NCBI RefSeq assembly: GCF_014195535.1
Contig: NZ_JACIBY010000011.1
Coordinates: 124,001 to 188,000 of the forward strand
From: Runella defluvii
GTDB taxonomy: Bacteria > Bacteroidota > Bacteroidia > Cytophagales > Spirosomataceae
Direction of reading: 5' to 3'
Length of the DNA: 64,000 nt
In this document: piece after piece, positions 33,322-42,644 of the stretch
Layout: the number at the start of each line of letters is the position of its first letter
Position numbering within the stretch: the first letter of the stretch is position 1
The notes under the pieces: generated by a model
The model's input: only the letters and a program-made list of their open reading frames with translations
The model's database searches: none
Told to the model about the DNA's origin: nothing
Made by a program: the position numbers and the translations under genes

Positions 33322-34984
33322 AACAACTGCTGGATTAACAGGACTTCTTATCGGTGCAGCTCTCTACGTAGCGTGGTATTTCTATTACGTTGCCCACTAT
33401 GCCGTGGACATCCCCTACCTCGACGATTACGACGCCATTTTAGAGTACCTTCTTGCTTTTCGAGAAGATACGCCTTGGGAGAAACTCCGCTCTATCTTAC
33501 TTCCTCACAATGAGCACATTATTTCGATGACTCGAATGGTAAGCTGGATTAATTACGGCCTAACGGGGCATCTCAACATCTTTGCGTTGCTTCTTTGGGG
33601 AAATGCCCTGCTGTTGGTTCCACTGGCGGTGCTTTACGCCACCTTCGTCCCCACAGAACGTTATCCTGCGCCTTATTTTTTGTTGGTGATTCTTGTCTTT
33701 CTTAATCCTCAATATTCCGTTACGGCCTTGTGGGCAATGGCCTTGTGGTCTAATATTTGGGTATTTGTACCTGTTACACTCAGCATTTTACTGGTCACTC
33801 GCCCAAAACAATGGTACTGGTCAATACCCTTCGCCGTTGTTGCGACCTTTGCCAACGGCAACGGACTGATGATTTGGCCCATTGGCTTTCTACTGCTCTT
33901 CTTTGAGCGCCGTCCTTTTTTGCAATGGGCTATTTGGGCTGGCGCGGGAATTTTTACCTGCGGAAGTTATTTCTATTTGATGCGTCAACAGCCTTCTGAA
34001 GGTTTATTTTTGTTAACTAATTTACCGCTTTTACCTTTCAACGTGCTCGCGTTTTTGGGCTCTTACGGGGCGTTGTTAGGCGGAAAAGCAGGGCAAATCA
34101 TCGCGGTGATTGTGGGAACTGGCGTTGCCACCATGACATTGATTACGACCAAAAACTACCTCAAAACCCGCCAACGTACCGACCTTGTTCTTTTGGCGTT
34201 GGTTGCTTTTGTTGCACTGACAGCCTTGGCTGTTGGCTTGTTTCGGGCCGAGAAAGGCATGAGCATCATCATTGGAGGGCGTTATCGGCAATATAGCTCG
34301 TTGGCCGTGGCAGTGAGCCTCTTAATGGCTTTCCGCCACCTTCCTTTTCACCTGCCTCGCTGGGGACGCGTGTCGGTTTGGGGAGTGGTGGGATTGGTAA
34401 CGGTGCTGAGTTTTTACCGTGACATTGGCTTGCGTAAAACCACCGAATGGCGCACCATTGTGGACTACCACAATCGACTTCACAATCGACTCGATTTGCT
34501 TGCTACCACCCCCAACCCTCGGTACGGCGCGGATGTTGTTGAAGCCAAACAAACTGGCTTATATACCGTGACAGCTCCATACGATTTGTTGACCCAACTC
34601 AACAGCGCGACCCGCACCGATTTGGCAAGTCAGGCCGTAGCCGAACGTTTTGAAGAGAAAAAACTCGACGGGGTTACTTGCGGGAATTATTGGCTCATTG
34701 AAGAACCTCAGCTCCAATTTCCTAGCCGAGACAACGAAGCAATTTATTTGGTACTTTCCAAAGATAATCAGCACATTATATTCCCAACTGCTTCCAAACG
34801 GAATGGTCTTTCGGCCATGCTGAAGCAGCGAAGTTATTTCCGAAAAGGGCTTGAAGCCGAAGTATATGACTGTCTGCAGTCGTTTGATGCGTACGAAATT
34901 AATTGGTTAAAAGTTGGACAAAAACCTGTGTTATACACAACTCACCGCACGATTTCTCAATTTCACATACGTTTCAAGCAGTAA
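33314..34984 (+). CDS. polytopic membrane protein, candidate GT-C-type glycosyltransferase (paralogue 2)
   Basis: 556 aa, with the same architecture as the protein at 31157-32815: about ten hydrophobic segments, then a soluble tail from about residue 395. Shared motifs are IPYLDDYDAILEYL, LLPHNEHIISMTRMVSWI, ALWAMALWSNIWVF, ATFANGNGLMIWPIGF, GRYRQYSSLAVAVSLL and FYRDIGLRK, then IIFPTASKRNGLSAMLKQRS in the tail matching FLYPTTSLKTKPAQF in the paralogue. The pair therefore arose by duplication but has diverged widely. The acidic pair after the first membrane segment and the multi-span layout suggest a GT-C fold. It overlaps the phosphatase gene by 8 bases, a strong functional link to nonulosonate synthesis. 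Confidence 0.6.
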   Translation: MPKTTAGLTGLLIGAALYVAWYFYYVAHYAVDIPYLDDYDAILEYLLAFREDTPWEKLRSILLPHNEHIISMTRMVSWINYGLTGHLNIFALLLWGNALLLVPLAVLYATFVPTERYPAPYFLLVILVFLNPQYSVTALWAMALWSNIWVFVPVTLSILLVTRPKQWYWSIPFAVVATFANGNGLMIWPIGFLLLFFERRPFLQWAIWAGAGIFTCGSYFYLMRQQPSEGLFLLTNLPLLPFNVLAFLGSYGALLGGKAGQIIAVIVGTGVATMTLITTKNYLKTRQRTDLVLLALVAFVALTALAVGLFRAEKGMSIIIGGRYRQYSSLAVAVSLLMAFRHLPFHLPRWGRVSVWGVVGLVTVLSFYRDIGLRKTTEWRTIVDYHNRLHNRLDLLATTPNPRYGADVVEAKQTGLYTVTAPYDLLTQLNSATRTDLASQAVAERFEEKKLDGVTCGNYWLIEEPQLQFPSRDNEAIYLVLSKDNQHIIFPTASKRNGLSAMLKQRSYFRKGLEAEVYDCLQSFDAYEINWLKVGQKPVLYTTHRTISQFHIRFKQ

Positions 34985-35050
34985 ACACGTTGTTTTTACA
35001 ACTATCTTTTACGCTTTCGTAAACAGGCTCGCCTTAGTTTCATCTGGCTT

Positions 35051-36037
35051 ATGACAAAAATTATTGATACTTTTCTATTCAGTGAACCCCACGAAAAGGA
35101 AGCGCTACTGATTAAATTTATTCTGGGCGGAGAAGCCATTACGGAGTGGGTCATTGTTGAAAACGAATATACCTTTCAAGGAGAGCACAAGGGCGTTTTT
35201 GCCCAACAAGTACTTGACTCCGACGAGCGATTTGCCCCGTTTTGCGACCGTATTCACCTCATTTCGGCCTCGTTGCAGCACCCTCCTATTGATTATACGC
35301 GCAAAGACATTGATACCCAAGGGATGGATTCGGAGCGCCGACAGCGTTCGTTGGCCCAAAAGTACATCGTTGAAAAATACGGCCACGAACCCGACGTTTG
35401 GGTACTTCTTTCGGATGCCGATGAAGTGATTGATTTTGATTCTTTTCCCGATAATTTTACGTTTTTAACCACCAAACTCACCGCTGCCAACGACGGTTTG
35501 GTTCAGATTCCGCGTCGCCGATTTTGGTACGACTACGACAACCTTTGGAATGCCGTTCGGGCTACGCCTATCGTGACGGTACAACGCCTCGCCCAAGCCA
35601 CGGGCGACATGGGCATGGGGCTTCTTCGTTCTGATTACATCGGAGCCGTGCCCGAATGGGAGCGTACGCTGGTCTTTGAGTATTCGTATTGTTATGAAAA
35701 AGAACATATTTTGCGCAAATACCGAACGTTTCCCCACGGCGGCTACTCGGATGCCGAAATTTTACAAACAATCCGCTGTAACCACATTCCGATGTCGGCT
35801 TTTAGAAACAAAACCATTGATTTGCACAAAGACCTTTGGATGGAAAAAGTGGAATTGACCTCCACCAACTCACCTCGGTACGTACGCCAGCACCTTGAAC
35901 GACTCCGCACCAACGTCATCGAAAAAAAATATTTATCAAACCGCCAGGAAGATTATCCTCATTTATATACTTTTTCCCACAAATTTCGCTTTTTCGTCAA
36001 GCAATTGGCCAAAACGATTTTACAACGCTTTAAATGA
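35051..36037 (+). CDS. glycosyltransferase family 17 protein
   Basis: 328 aa, cytoplasmic, no signal. GT17 features: MTKIIDTFLFSEPHEKEALL, then WVIVENEYTFQGEHKG, the hydrophobic VWVLLSDADEVIDF with the DxD-like metal site, RRFWYDYDNLWNAVRATPIV, and a GGYSDAEILQTIRCNHIPM acceptor-side motif. Eukaryotic GT17 adds bisecting beta-1,4-GlcNAc to N-glycans; bacterial members occur in capsule and O-antigen loci with mostly unknown linkages. The gene overlaps the flippase gene start by 4 bases (ATGA at 36034-36037). Confidence 0.8.
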   Translation: MTKIIDTFLFSEPHEKEALLIKFILGGEAITEWVIVENEYTFQGEHKGVFAQQVLDSDERFAPFCDRIHLISASLQHPPIDYTRKDIDTQGMDSERRQRSLAQKYIVEKYGHEPDVWVLLSDADEVIDFDSFPDNFTFLTTKLTAANDGLVQIPRRRFWYDYDNLWNAVRATPIVTVQRLAQATGDMGMGLLRSDYIGAVPEWERTLVFEYSYCYEKEHILRKYRTFPHGGYSDAEILQTIRCNHIPMSAFRNKTIDLHKDLWMEKVELTSTNSPRYVRQHLERLRTNVIEKKYLSNRQEDYPHLYTFSHKFRFFVKQLAKTILQRFK

Positions 36038-37578
36038 ATTTAGATTATCGTAACATAGCTACTTTACTCAGTCTCAACACCATCAATGTCATCCTGAATG
36101 TTGTCAACTCAACGCTCATGGTCTATTTTTTTGGTACCTCTGCCGAAGTAGAAGCATTTTTCGCAGCCTCCGTTTTAGGGACGACCGTCTCCCGTTTTGT
36201 CAACGCAGGCCAGCTTGTCGAAGTAGTTGTAGCACGTTATCACCGCATCAAATCTGAAGTAAATACCGCCGCCGCGATGTCGATTGTAGCAACGTTGGCC
36301 AATTACATCGTTGGCATCGCGTTTGTTTTGGTGCTGTTGTTCATTGCCAGCGGTACCGACGTCGTCAACCTGCTTGTTCCTGGCTTTAAACTAACGACCA
36401 AAGAGCAAGTGTGGCAAATTTTCTGTTTTACGGGTTTTTTACTCCCCATTCAGATTGCCACCAACGTGTTTCAAGGTATGTTGAACGCGGAAAATATTTA
36501 CGGAAAAACCGAGTTTACCAGCACCATTTCGCAGCTCGTGCATGTGCTAATTTTGTGCATTTGGGGAAGAGACGGCAATATATGGAGCTTGGTTGCGGCC
36601 CTTTTTATCAGTGTTTTGGCTCAGTTTGGCACCGTCGCCTACTATTTACGGCACATTCATTATCGCCATACGTGGCTTTTCCGCAACCCTCACTTTCCCC
36701 TTCGTGAACTATCCAGTACGCTGATGGCGACGTCCACCTACATGGGTGGCGTACAGGTCTATACGTTTATTTTCAACGCCGCACTTTCGCTTTTGCCTGC
36801 GGGTACGTATGCGCTGTTTCGGTACGCCGAACTCATTTATGGGAAAGTAGCCAACGTCTTTTTAATCCCCGTTAGCACCGTTTTTTTCAACGAAATCAAT
36901 CGCCTGCTTCACCAAAACAACGGACAGTTGATCAAAGCTTTTGTCGCCAAAAACCTCAATTTTTCGTATTTCATTGGCTTTTTGGTGCTTATTCCTTTCG
37001 TAGCGGGAGGACAATATCTGATTTGGACGCTTTGGGGTGGCGTAAAATTCAACGCCCAAGACGTCGAAAGCGTTTATCAGCTTTTGTGCGTATTTTTTGC
37101 CGCCATGATTTGCACAGGGCCATACATGATTTACCGCAAATTGGCCGTTTCGGTCACCAATCCTGAGTTGCAGTATTATTTCTGGAGTGTGGTTCACGTA
37201 CTTTCGGCTTTGTTTAGCTACTTCATCATCCAGACCTTCGGTTTTACGGGCGTTTTGATTCATTTGTTTACCCACAGTACATTCATGGCGCTTGTTCCCC
37301 TTCTTACGGTGTGGACCAAGAAAAAAGCCTATTTTGGTTTTTATGAACGGGGCGAAGTGTTCAAAATCACGTTTGCTTTCCTAGTCAGCGTTGGGGTAGG
37401 TTGGGTGGCCAAAGGCTATTGGCAAGCCATTAGTCACTACAACAAACTAGTCAGCTTTTTTATTGGGGTCAGCCTTGCAGGCGTAGCCACCCTTGTTTTC
37501 ATCGGCATCTGCCTTTTACTAAAAGTAACTGACTTACAGATTATTAGAGAAAAAATAGGCAAGCGTATTTCCAAGTAA
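36034..37578 (+). CDS. MurJ/Wzx-like polysaccharide flippase (MOP superfamily)
   Basis: 514 aa with 12-14 membrane segments and short loops throughout. The beginning (TINVILNVVNSTLMVYFFGT then SAEVEAFFAAS) and GFLLPIQIATNVFQGMLNAE resemble MviN/MurJ proteins, as does the FLIPVSTVFFNEINRLLHQN region. The protein would move a lipid-linked oligosaccharide across the inner membrane. Being the last gene of the nonulosonate cluster and translationally coupled to the GT17 gene, it probably exports the glycan made there and not lipid II. MurJ itself is usually encoded singly elsewhere. Confidence 0.8.
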   Translation: MNLDYRNIATLLSLNTINVILNVVNSTLMVYFFGTSAEVEAFFAASVLGTTVSRFVNAGQLVEVVVARYHRIKSEVNTAAAMSIVATLANYIVGIAFVLVLLFIASGTDVVNLLVPGFKLTTKEQVWQIFCFTGFLLPIQIATNVFQGMLNAENIYGKTEFTSTISQLVHVLILCIWGRDGNIWSLVAALFISVLAQFGTVAYYLRHIHYRHTWLFRNPHFPLRELSSTLMATSTYMGGVQVYTFIFNAALSLLPAGTYALFRYAELIYGKVANVFLIPVSTVFFNEINRLLHQNNGQLIKAFVAKNLNFSYFIGFLVLIPFVAGGQYLIWTLWGGVKFNAQDVESVYQLLCVFFAAMICTGPYMIYRKLAVSVTNPELQYYFWSVVHVLSALFSYFIIQTFGFTGVLIHLFTHSTFMALVPLLTVWTKKKAYFGFYERGEVFKITFAFLVSVGVGWVAKGYWQAISHYNKLVSFFIGVSLAGVATLVFIGICLLLKVTDLQIIREKIGKRISK

Positions 37579-37661
37579 TACCCTTTTTCTGTCATTTCGA
37601 CGACAGGAGAAATCCACAACGCTTGACCCGAAACTTTAGTAGCCTCTTATTTTATCAAACT

Positions 37662-37710
37662 AGGCTAGAAGCCTTGGAATAGTCAGCACGAGCGGGAACG
37701 CTCGCGCTAT
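37662..37710. repeat. dispersed palindromic repeat, copy 1 (left of the BspA-like gene)
   Basis: AGGCT-AGA-AGCCT hairpin, then a short spacer (TGGAATAGTCA), then GCACGAGCG-GGAA-CGCTCGCGC hairpin. The same order and spacing recur at 40325-40376. Confidence 0.85.
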
Positions 37711-37716
37711 CGGAAA

Positions 37717-40110
37717 TTAGTTACAACCGACCCCAATTTGTGCTTTAAAGACCGTTTGCTCGGCTTTAAATCCAGGCAGTAATGTCACCGAGCTTTCTCC
37801 TCTGTACTCTACGTTGGCATAGACGATTTGATTAGTCGCCATAATGGCCGTAGCTCCGTAAAGACCCGTCCCTGAACTGATGTTGTTGGCAATCGAAAGC
37901 GATGCCACACCGCACCCGATTCCCTGAATATCGAAATTGTAAGGATTTTCATCGGCATCATCATTGGCGATGCTGATAGTAGCCCTCCGTAATCCTCCTG
38001 CTGATGGTGTGAAGGTAATCTGAAAAGTAGTGCTGCCACTGCTAGCTGCTACGGGCGAAGAAGGTTGAACATTCACCGTAAAATCTGCGGCATGTGTCCC
38101 CGAAATAACCACTTTGTTGGGCGAACCCGTTAAGTTCAACACTCCTGCGCCCGTATTTTCAATGGTAAATGTTCGGATAACCGCCCCTATTCCTACCGAT
38201 TGAGTGCCAAAATCGGTATGGTCATTGGAAGAAGGGGTTATGTCACCATCTGCAATGGATACGTTGTTCCCTTTGACGTTTATTTCAGAGGTGGATAAAC
38301 ATACAAGCACATCGCCTGTTATGGTCCAACCTTTACCGCCATTGGCTATGGGTTTTACCAAATTGGCCCTGTCGGCGTAGGAGGCACAATATTGACGCCC
38401 CACTGCCCCCAAACTTCTTCCTGTTACAGTACCCGCGTTAAAACCCGTTAGCGTGGCATCGTAGTTGGCTACACTCATGCCGCAGTTATCAAGAAAGTTC
38501 GTCAAGTTTACATTAGGATGAAGTTTTGAACCCCAAGCTGCCAAACTTTGATTAAAGGCAGTGGCCCCTGAAAACATCATATTCATATTCGTTACAGCCC
38601 CAACATTCCAATCTCCTATATTTTGATTGAAGGCTGTGGCACCTCGAAACATCCAACTCATATTTGTTGCCTTTTCCGTAGTAAAGCGACTCGGGAAGGG
38701 TTGATTATAAGAAATACAACCATAAAACATATCTTGCATATTCTCTACCGATGACGTATTGAAATTAGTCGGCAAGACTTTATTATAGGAAAGGCATCCT
38801 TCAAACATGCTACTCATATCTGTTACCTTTTCCGTATTAAAACTACTTGGTAAGGATTGGTTATAAGAAATACAACCATAAAACATGGCTTGCATATTCG
38901 TTACCAATGACGTGTTAAAGCCACTAGGCAAGGATTGATTAAAGAAGCTACAACTAGCAAACATTGCAAACATATTCGTTACCAATGACGTATTGAAATT
39001 AGTCGGCAAGGCTTTATTATAGGAACGACATCCTTCAAACATCCTACTCATATTTGTTACCTTTTCCGTATTAAAACTGCTCGGTAAGGATTGGTTATAG
39101 AAGCTACATCCAGCAAACATTCCAAACATATTCGTCACTTTTTCTGTGTTAAAATTACTGGACAAAGCTTGGTTATAGACGCTACAACCAGAAAACATTC
39201 CAAACATACTCGTTACTGACGAAGTATTAAAGCTAGTGGGTAAGATTTGGTTATAGGACTCACAATCCCTAAACATCCAGGTCATATCTGTTACCGAAGA
39301 TGTATTAAAGCCACTAGGTAAGGGTTGGTTGAAGGCTATGCATCCCAAAAACATAGAATTCATATTCATTACGGACGATGTATTAAAGCTACTGGGCAAG
39401 GGTTGGTTATAGAAAATACAGCCCAAAAACATCCCAAACATATTCGTTACTGATGACGTATTAAAACCGTTGGGTAAAGGATGATTATAGACCCTACAAG
39501 TAGAAAACATCCCGCTCATATTCGTTACCTTTTCCGTATTAAAACTACTGGGTAAGGGTTGGTTATACACACTACAACTTAAAAACATATAACTCATATT
39601 CGTTACAGCTGATGTGTTAAAGCCGTTGGGTAAAGGCTGGTTAAAGGAGGCACAATCAGCAAACATCCAACTCATATCCATTACAGAAGCAGTATTGGGT
39701 ACATCCGTAGCATTGAGTACCATGTTGTTACAACCATAAAAAGCATTCCCCATGCTTGTCCAAGCCACATCGCCCCATTGCTCAATCGAGGTCAGGCGGC
39801 TTTTATCAGAGCCTCTGTTCATTATAAATCGTTGGAAGTTGGTCGGTAAAATGCGTAATTCAATGGTAGCATTAGCGGGTAAACCTGTGATGGTGGCCGT
39901 AGCACCCGTAAACGTACCCGACCCGCTCGTTCCTGAGGGAACGGTTTCCCAAGTATAATTAACTGTGCCTGAGGTCGCTACTCCAAAACTCAACTGCGTA
40001 GTTCCCGAACCCGCTGTAGCCAAATTCCAGCGAGTGATGAAAGGGCGGTTTTGAGCTGTCAACTGTTGGCTCATTAGCAAAGCCACAAAAAATAAAAATA
40101 GTTGTTTCAT
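37717..40110 (-). CDS. BspA-like repeat surface protein with a cysteine ladder
   Basis: 797 aa with signal peptide ([15 protein letters not shown]). Residues about 20-105 are a beta domain (Fn3-like: [25 protein letters not shown]). Next comes a solenoid of DUF285/BspA repeats: twelve exact 26-residue units plus three degenerate ones. The unit is [26 protein letters not shown], alternating FNTS- and FNTEKV- versions, and most units carry a Cys at the same place. A choice-of-anchor-D-like beta domain follows ([40 protein letters not shown]). The end [20 protein letters not shown] resembles a C-terminal module common in T9SS cargo. BspA proteins bind host or matrix proteins and other cells. The gene is bracketed by palindromic repeats. 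Confidence 0.85.
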   Translation of the reverse strand: MKQLFLFFVALLMSQQLTAQNRPFITRWNLATAGSGTTQLSFGVATSGTVNYTWETVPSGTSGSGTFTGATATITGLPANATIELRILPTNFQRFIMNRGSDKSRLTSIEQWGDVAWTSMGNAFYGCNNMVLNATDVPNTASVMDMSWMFADCASFNQPLPNGFNTSAVTNMSYMFLSCSVYNQPLPSSFNTEKVTNMSGMFSTCRVYNHPLPNGFNTSSVTNMFGMFLGCIFYNQPLPSSFNTSSVMNMNSMFLGCIAFNQPLPSGFNTSSVTDMTWMFRDCESYNQILPTSFNTSSVTSMFGMFSGCSVYNQALSSNFNTEKVTNMFGMFAGCSFYNQSLPSSFNTEKVTNMSRMFEGCRSYNKALPTNFNTSLVTNMFAMFASCSFFNQSLPSGFNTSLVTNMQAMFYGCISYNQSLPSSFNTEKVTDMSSMFEGCLSYNKVLPTNFNTSSVENMQDMFYGCISYNQPFPSRFTTEKATNMSWMFRGATAFNQNIGDWNVGAVTNMNMMFSGATAFNQSLAAWGSKLHPNVNLTNFLDNCGMSVANYDATLTGFNAGTVTGRSLGAVGRQYCASYADRANLVKPIANGGKGWTITGDVLVCLSTSEINVKGNNVSIADGDITPSSNDHTDFGTQSVGIGAVIRTFTIENTGAGVLNLTGSPNKVVISGTHAADFTVNVQPSSPVAASSGSTTFQITFTPSAGGLRRATISIANDDADENPYNFDIQGIGCGVASLSIANNISSGTGLYGATAIMATNQIVYANVEYRGESSVTLLPGFKAEQTVFKAQIGVGCN
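38686..39621 (-). repeat. twelve 78-bp tandem coding repeats
   Basis: Exactly 936 bases encode twelve 26-residue BspA units; the borders are the Phe codons at 39621 and 38685. DNA copies are imperfect but contain long identical runs (such as TTACCTTTTCCGTATTAAA on the plus strand), so recombination could change the copy number. Two or three decayed units flank each end. Confidence 0.88.
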
Positions 40111-40259
40111 ACTAGCAATTATATACTATTTTAATGATAGTTTTTTTATTACTTAGCTAATTTATAGTTATCTGTAAAAGTATTGTTATTGCCACACTAC
40201 TTTGGATATATTAGTTCAATACTAATTACACAAAAACAAGTATAGAAAATAAATACCCC
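40111..40259. other. AT-rich spacer upstream of the BspA-like gene
   Basis: Together with the repeat region to its right, this gap of 331 bases (to 40441) has no gene. It presumably contains the BspA-like gene's promoter on the minus strand, but I see no clear box. Confidence 0.45.
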
Positions 40260-40393
40260 GATGGCGCGAGCATCCCCGCTCGTGTCATTTATTAGTAGGC
40301 TTCTAGCCTTCTGTTTTCCCTACCAAGGCTAGAAGCCTAGGAATAGTCAGCACGAGCGGGGACGCTCGCGCAATCGTAAGACGCTCGCGCTAT
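40260..40393. repeat. dispersed palindromic repeat, inverted pair (right of the BspA-like gene)
   Basis: The segment 40260-40314 is the reverse complement (with a few changes) of the unit at 40325-40376. Each has the AGGCT-AGA-AGCCT mini-hairpin and the GCACGAGCG-GGGA-CGCTCGCGC hairpin. A partial third piece, ACGCTCGCGCTATC, follows at 40381-40394. Copy 40325-40376 matches 37662-37710 closely in the same orientation, so direct copies lie either side of the BspA-like gene. Confidence 0.85.
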
Positions 40394-40441
40394 CAAAATT
40401 TACTGTATTTTTGGCCGTTCATTTGTTTCAACATTGATTTT

Positions 40442-41281
40442 ATGCTTTTCTCCCCTCCTTCTTTTGAATTTACGGACGCGTCCCGCATTGTTGTTGATAC
40501 CCTCAAACCCGTCGCTTTTGATTCGCCTGACCACTTGATACCTTGGGGCACAGCCAACGACAATAGCCGCAATTACCGTTTCAATGAGAAAGTTTACCAA
40601 GTATTTGCCTCTTTTCCTCGGCCTTGGAAAATTTTAGACATGGGTTGTGCGGGCGGTGGGTTCGTCCGCGATTGTCTAAACGATGGTTGTTTTGCCGTCG
40701 GACTGGAGGGAAGTGATTATTCCAAAAAATTTAAACGCGCAGAGTGGGCTACCATCCCCGACAATTTGTTTACCTGCGATGTCACCGAAAATTTTGATAT
40801 TTCAATCCAAACCCAAACCAAACAAACGCCCGTTCAGTTTGAATTAGTGACTTCGTGGGAGTTGATGGAGCACATTGCCGAAGAAAAAATTGAGGTCGTG
40901 GCCTCCAACATCAAGAAGCACCTCGCCCCCCACGGCTTGTGGATTATGAGCGTTGCCACGGTGGACGATATTGTCAACGGCGTCAATCTTCACCAAACCG
41001 TCCAACCCAAAGAGTGGTGGATTAAAAAATTTGAAGGGCTCGGGTTGTTCCACCAAGCCGCTTTCGTGGATTTTTTTAATACCCAATTTGTTCGTGGCGG
41101 CACCAAATACAGCGGCGCGGCTAGCGGCAGCTTTCATTTGGTATTATCGGCAGCGCCCCAACACGCCCCTCAAATCCCCCCGCTTGGCCTTCGCGACAAA
41201 TTATTTGATGCTTGGCTCGGCAGTACTTGGCAAAAAACCTTGAAGCGATGGATCATCGGCCCTGCCCGTAAATATTCATAA
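40442..41281 (+). CDS. class I SAM-dependent methyltransferase
   Basis: 279 aa, cytoplasmic. Motif I is WKILDMGCAGGGFVRDC, motif II is GCFAVGLEGSDYSKK, and the post-motif region is FELVTSWELMEHIAEEKIEV followed by HGLWIMSVATVDD. It looks like the Methyltransf_23 group, often found in polysaccharide or lipid modification loci; the target is unknown. It could belong with the surface-glycan locus to its left, from which it is separated by the BspA-like gene. It is flanked on both sides by GCACGAGCGGGGACGC repeats. Confidence 0.8.
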   Translation: MLFSPPSFEFTDASRIVVDTLKPVAFDSPDHLIPWGTANDNSRNYRFNEKVYQVFASFPRPWKILDMGCAGGGFVRDCLNDGCFAVGLEGSDYSKKFKRAEWATIPDNLFTCDVTENFDISIQTQTKQTPVQFELVTSWELMEHIAEEKIEVVASNIKKHLAPHGLWIMSVATVDDIVNGVNLHQTVQPKEWWIKKFEGLGLFHQAAFVDFFNTQFVRGGTKYSGAASGSFHLVLSAAPQHAPQIPPLGLRDKLFDAWLGSTWQKTLKRWIIGPARKYS

Positions 41282-41290
41282 ACGATTTTT

Positions 41291-41322
41291 TGCTAGCACG
41301 AGCGGGGACGCTTGTGCTAGCA
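41291..41322. repeat. dispersed palindromic repeat, copy after the methyltransferase gene
   Basis: TGCTAGCACGAGCG-GGGA-CGCTTGTGCTAGCA: a 14-bp stem with one G-T pair and a 4-base loop. The core GCACGAGCGGGGACGCT is shared with the copies at 37685 and 40350. It starts 10 bases after the methyltransferase stop and could act as a weak terminator. Confidence 0.75.
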
Positions 41323-41418
41323 ATGCCCCTCAAACATTGATGCCACTCATACGAAATAGCACCAAAACCTCTATTTTGCGTGAGAGTTGCTATTATCCAA
41401 ACTACGCTTTCTACAATT

Positions 41419-42510
41419 ATGAGTAAAACGATAATGAGCAGGTGGGCTTGGGGGGTATTGTTACTTGTGGTGCAAGCTTCTGTGGCACAAGTCGGCCCTT
41501 GCATTACTTCCATTTCTGCGAATGGAGAAAAAAAGACGCTTTCACCTTCCAATAGTTTACAATTAAACGCCCTCGACGATGAGCTCATGATCGAATGGCA
41601 ACCCTGCGATTGTCGGTACCGATACCGTTTGGAAGGCTTAAATGCCGATACCGTTTCGTTGACCTATCCCATCGCTATGTTTACCAACCTCCAAGGAGGC
41701 GATTACACCTTTTGGGTACAAACACAGCAAAACAACGTCTGGTCGAAGCCCACTCGCCTCCTCCTGCAAGTAGAAAAAAGCATCACCGAAGAATGGTGGT
41801 TTTGGCCTGCCGTTGCGGTCTATATTTTGTTGTTGCTTGGTGCTGCCATTTATTTCTTTTTACTCTACAACTTTCGCCAAAAACTCAAACTCCACAGCCT
41901 TCGCAATCGCATCGCGGCCGATTTGCACGACGAAGTAGGCGCGACTTTGAGCAGCATCGCCATCGCTACTCGCTTGGTAGAAAAGAAGGTGGGAGCGCAA
42001 ACCCCTGACGTGCTACCCATTTTACAACAAATCAAAACCGACTCCGAAGAAAGTATTCAGAGTATTCGTGATACAGTTTGGACCCTCAACCCCAACAACG
42101 ACTCTGTCCATCAGCTTTTTGAAAAAATGCGTTCCGTGGCATTTCAACTGCTTACTCCCCAAGAAATTGCCCTAGATTTTGCTATTCAGCTCACCCCAGA
42201 ACAAATCAATCAGCTCAAAATAAGCATGGAGCAGCGGCAAAATGTCTATCTCATTTTTAAAGAAGCCCTCAACAATATCCTCAAACACGCCGAAGCCAGT
42301 AAAGTATCAGTAAACTTAAGCATGACCAACGAAGGGGAACTTAGAATGCTTATTGGGGACAATGGCCGTGGCTTTGACGCAACGCAAGGCTACGAGGGAA
42401 ACGGCCTCAAAAACTTCAAAAAGAGGGCGTTGGACAGCTTCATGGAGACCACACTTACCTCAAAGATTGGCGAAGGAACTCGTTTGGAAGTCATCGTAGT
42501 GCCCGTTTAA
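41419..42510 (+). CDS. sensor histidine kinase (HisKA_3/NarX type)
   Basis: 363 aa from ATG 41419; a GTG at 41380 is in frame but precedes the signal-like segment. A signal peptide or first membrane helix (WAWGVLLLVVQASVAQ) leads to a short periplasmic Y_Y_Y-like beta domain (LQGGDYTFWVQTQQNNVWSK), one membrane helix (WPAVAVYILLLLGAAIYFFL), the phospho-acceptor RIAADLHDEVGATLSSIA and a GHKL ATPase domain (EALNNILKHAEAS, GDNGRGFDATQGYEGNGLKN). It is like the hybrid Y_Y_Y sensors of Bacteroidota but lacks their beta-propeller. Partner is the response regulator 135 bases downstream. Confidence 0.88.
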   Translation: MSKTIMSRWAWGVLLLVVQASVAQVGPCITSISANGEKKTLSPSNSLQLNALDDELMIEWQPCDCRYRYRLEGLNADTVSLTYPIAMFTNLQGGDYTFWVQTQQNNVWSKPTRLLLQVEKSITEEWWFWPAVAVYILLLLGAAIYFFLLYNFRQKLKLHSLRNRIAADLHDEVGATLSSIAIATRLVEKKVGAQTPDVLPILQQIKTDSEESIQSIRDTVWTLNPNNDSVHQLFEKMRSVAFQLLTPQEIALDFAIQLTPEQINQLKISMEQRQNVYLIFKEALNNILKHAEASKVSVNLSMTNEGELRMLIGDNGRGFDATQGYEGNGLKNFKKRALDSFMETTLTSKIGEGTRLEVIVVPV

Positions 42511-42644
42511 GGGTGGTTTTGCGCCTACCCGATTTGGGGGGATGACCGCAGGATAAATTTCGATTGTTTTGTATCGAAGTTTTGAGATAAAATAATCAAT
42601 TTGGCGGTACCAAAACCTAATGCCGCCCCTAAACACTCTACTGC

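Noticed and set aside
38686-39621. Regular repeats considered as a CRISPR array
   Set aside because: The units are 78 bp, contiguous and in frame, encoding BspA repeats; there are no spacers or cas genes.
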